DNA of 13,649 nt, taken from contig CAJOEG010000030.1 in assembly GCA_905233405.1 (NCBI GenBank), positions 1 through 13,649 on the forward strand. Direction: 5' to 3'. Each line of letters opens with the position of its first letter. Within the stretch, counting starts at the first letter, position 1. The position numbers were made by a program, and so were the translations under genes. The notes beneath the pieces are model-generated. The model was not told the origin of the DNA, searched no databases, and saw nothing but the letters and a program-made list of their open reading frames with translations. Below are positions 12,578-13,649 of this stretch, in pieces. Source of the stretch: an uncultured Bacteroidales bacterium. Lineage in GTDB: Bacteria > Bacteroidota > Bacteroidia > Bacteroidales > ML635J-15.

Positions 12578-13291
12578 ATGAAACGAACTCTTGCAATATT
12601 GGTCATATTGTTATCGTTACTTACAAACTGTCGACAACCAGATTTTGAATATCCACAGTCGAAAATTTGGGCACACCGAGTAAACGACACGGCTACGGCG
12701 AGAGAAAAGAGCAAGAAGTTCGATGGACTAGAAGTGGATGCAATATACTCGGAACATCAGGACAAAATATTTGTTGGTCACAATATAGAAGACACTGCAA
12801 ACAATCTGCAAATTGACGAATGGTTCATGCATATTGACAATCCGTCACAAAAATGTTTTTGGATTGACATGAAAAACCTTGACAAGCGCAACGCCAAGGC
12901 AATATCCGAAAAAATATTATGCATCATGGACATCCACAACATGACGGACAATATTTTTGTAGAAAGTCCCGATATAATATCCCTAAAAATAATCAAAGAT
13001 TCAGGATTACGCGTAATATTTTGGGCAGATAATCTAATCTGGAACAATTTAGACACGGCATCGTGGATAGAACATACCAAAAGGCATATAGACGAACTTA
13101 AACCAGATGCAATAAGCGAGGAATCGGGAATGTTTGAACTGCTAACCGAATGCTTCCCAGAACAGAATATTCATCTGTGGCAAACATCAATGAACCCAAA
13201 CGAGGTGGATACAGCAACGTTAAAGAAACTATGTGGAAACAAATCGGTAAAGGTTGTACTGGTTGACTATGACGAACCAATAGAGTATTAA
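12578..13291 (+). CDS. Lipoprotein with GDPD/PLC-like phosphodiesterase fold signature, 237 aa
   Basis: The signal peptide ends in LLTNC, so Cys18 should be lipidated and the protein attached to a membrane. IWAHRVND (His33, Arg34), GLEVDAIY (Glu52, Asp54), KIFVGHNI (His68) and FWIDMKNL (Asp97, Lys99) follow the order of the AHR / E-x-D / GH / D-x-K residues of glycerophosphodiester phosphodiesterase-like TIM barrels. The spacing resembles the divergent FAM151-type branch more than classical GDPD, since the PENT segment is absent. A phosphodiesterase activity is possible but unproven; substrate unknown. It has its own promoter fused to the upstream terminator, and it ends 6 bases from the convergent last gene. 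Confidence 0.72.
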   Translation: MKRTLAILVILLSLLTNCRQPDFEYPQSKIWAHRVNDTATAREKSKKFDGLEVDAIYSEHQDKIFVGHNIEDTANNLQIDEWFMHIDNPSQKCFWIDMKNLDKRNAKAISEKILCIMDIHNMTDNIFVESPDIISLKIIKDSGLRVIFWADNLIWNNLDTASWIEHTKRHIDELKPDAISEESGMFELLTECFPEQNIHLWQTSMNPNEVDTATLKKLCGNKSVKVVLVDYDEPIEY

Positions 13292-13297
13292 ACACTA

Positions 13298-13649
13298 CTA
13301 GTCTGAAATCTCGGAAGTCATCCTCTGCCTGTAAGTATAAATGGCATTTGCCTCAATCGACTCGTCTTCGCTGATATTTTTCTCCAGAGCCTGATTCTTT
13401 ACATTTTCATACCATTCTGGATTTGCCTTTATTTCCTCTTTTATGCTGTCAATCATCTTCTGTCTATATGCAGCATAAATGCTATCGGTAGCATCGTAGT
13501 CGTCTGGCGACTTTGACGCAAAGGCATCGTCAAACGAAGTCAAGTACCTATTGCAGAAGTCGAACGGATAAAGGTGGTTAGTAGCTTCGGTGGTCACAAG
13601 TAGGACAAACTCTTGTTGCTCTATCTCCTGCCGATAGTTAACCTCATCA
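13298..13649 (-). CDS. Partial hypothetical protein, C-terminal part (about 116 residues visible)
   Basis: The frame is open from the right window edge to a stop at 13298. A GTG at 13597 could serve as a start, but the frame continues upstream without a stop (..EVNYRQEIEQQEFVLLVTTEATNHLYPF), so the gene most likely begins outside the window. The visible part is hydrophilic, acidic and probably helical (SIYAAYRQKMIDSIKEEIK, later SEDESIEANAIYTYRQRM), with no motif I recognise. It is convergent with the lipoprotein gene, 6 bases apart, and no terminator is obvious between them. Confidence 0.55.
   Translation of the reverse strand, partial: DEVNYRQEIEQQEFVLLVTTEATNHLYPFDFCNRYLTSFDDAFASKSPDDYDATDSIYAAYRQKMIDSIKEEIKANPEWYENVKNQALEKNISEDESIEANAIYTYRQRMTSEISD

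Overview
The window reads as a chromosome segment from a Bacteroidales (Bacteroidota) bacterium. The evidence is the promoter style (repeated TAnnTTTG -7 boxes, the sigma-ABfr pattern, just upstream of genes), gene families typical of the phylum, a PheS with a four-cysteine insert, and a compact envelope operon running from coaX through lptC to a CNNM/CorC protein. Gene naming is from recognised motifs and general family knowledge; no database search was run.

Layout. 1-789 holds three minus-strand genes of unknown function: one cut by the window edge, one small zinc-binding-type protein and one small membrane protein. A clear hairpin terminator lies after the second. 938-1764 is an accessory patch: a heptanucleotide repeat array, a ParE/RelE-type toxin-antitoxin pair on the plus strand, and a convergent small XRE-type regulator on the minus strand. 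That regulator has a long, strongly structured 5' leader (about 1781-1911) containing a three-way-junction fold and an intrinsic terminator. 2087-3106 is pheS. After it come an octanucleotide repeat array, a four-helix-bundle (23S rRNA intervening-sequence type) protein gene, a second octanucleotide array, and an alpha/beta hydrolase whose N-terminus is encoded by that second array. 4439-9825 is a six-gene minus-strand operon with overlapping or nearly abutting genes: coaX, an outer-membrane beta-barrel-type protein, a secreted TPR protein, lptC, a two-helix membrane protein and a DUF21/CBS/CorC protein. A 500-bp divergent spacer follows, with a second heptamer array, a third octamer array and a spaced inverted repeat. 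10326-12482 encodes a PpiD-like membrane-anchored periplasmic chaperone, ended by a strong terminator that overlaps the promoter of a small lipoprotein with a GDPD/PLC-like fold signature. A last minus-strand gene runs off the right edge.

How it fits together. The coaX-to-CNNM operon and the divergent PpiD-like gene look like envelope-biogenesis housekeeping (LPS export, outer-membrane proteins, periplasmic folding). The accessory elements (toxin-antitoxin, XRE gene with leader, four-helix-bundle gene) sit on either side of pheS.

Most worth checking: (1) short-unit repeat arrays of two kinds, period 7 and period 8, found in several intergenic gaps; the octamer kind brackets the four-helix-bundle gene and has run into the start of a hydrolase gene; (2) the structured leader of the XRE gene, whose terminator-stem sequence is repeated directly in front of the start codon and so could form an alternative fold. 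No complete large novel system such as a CRISPR array, retron, DGR or integrase was seen.
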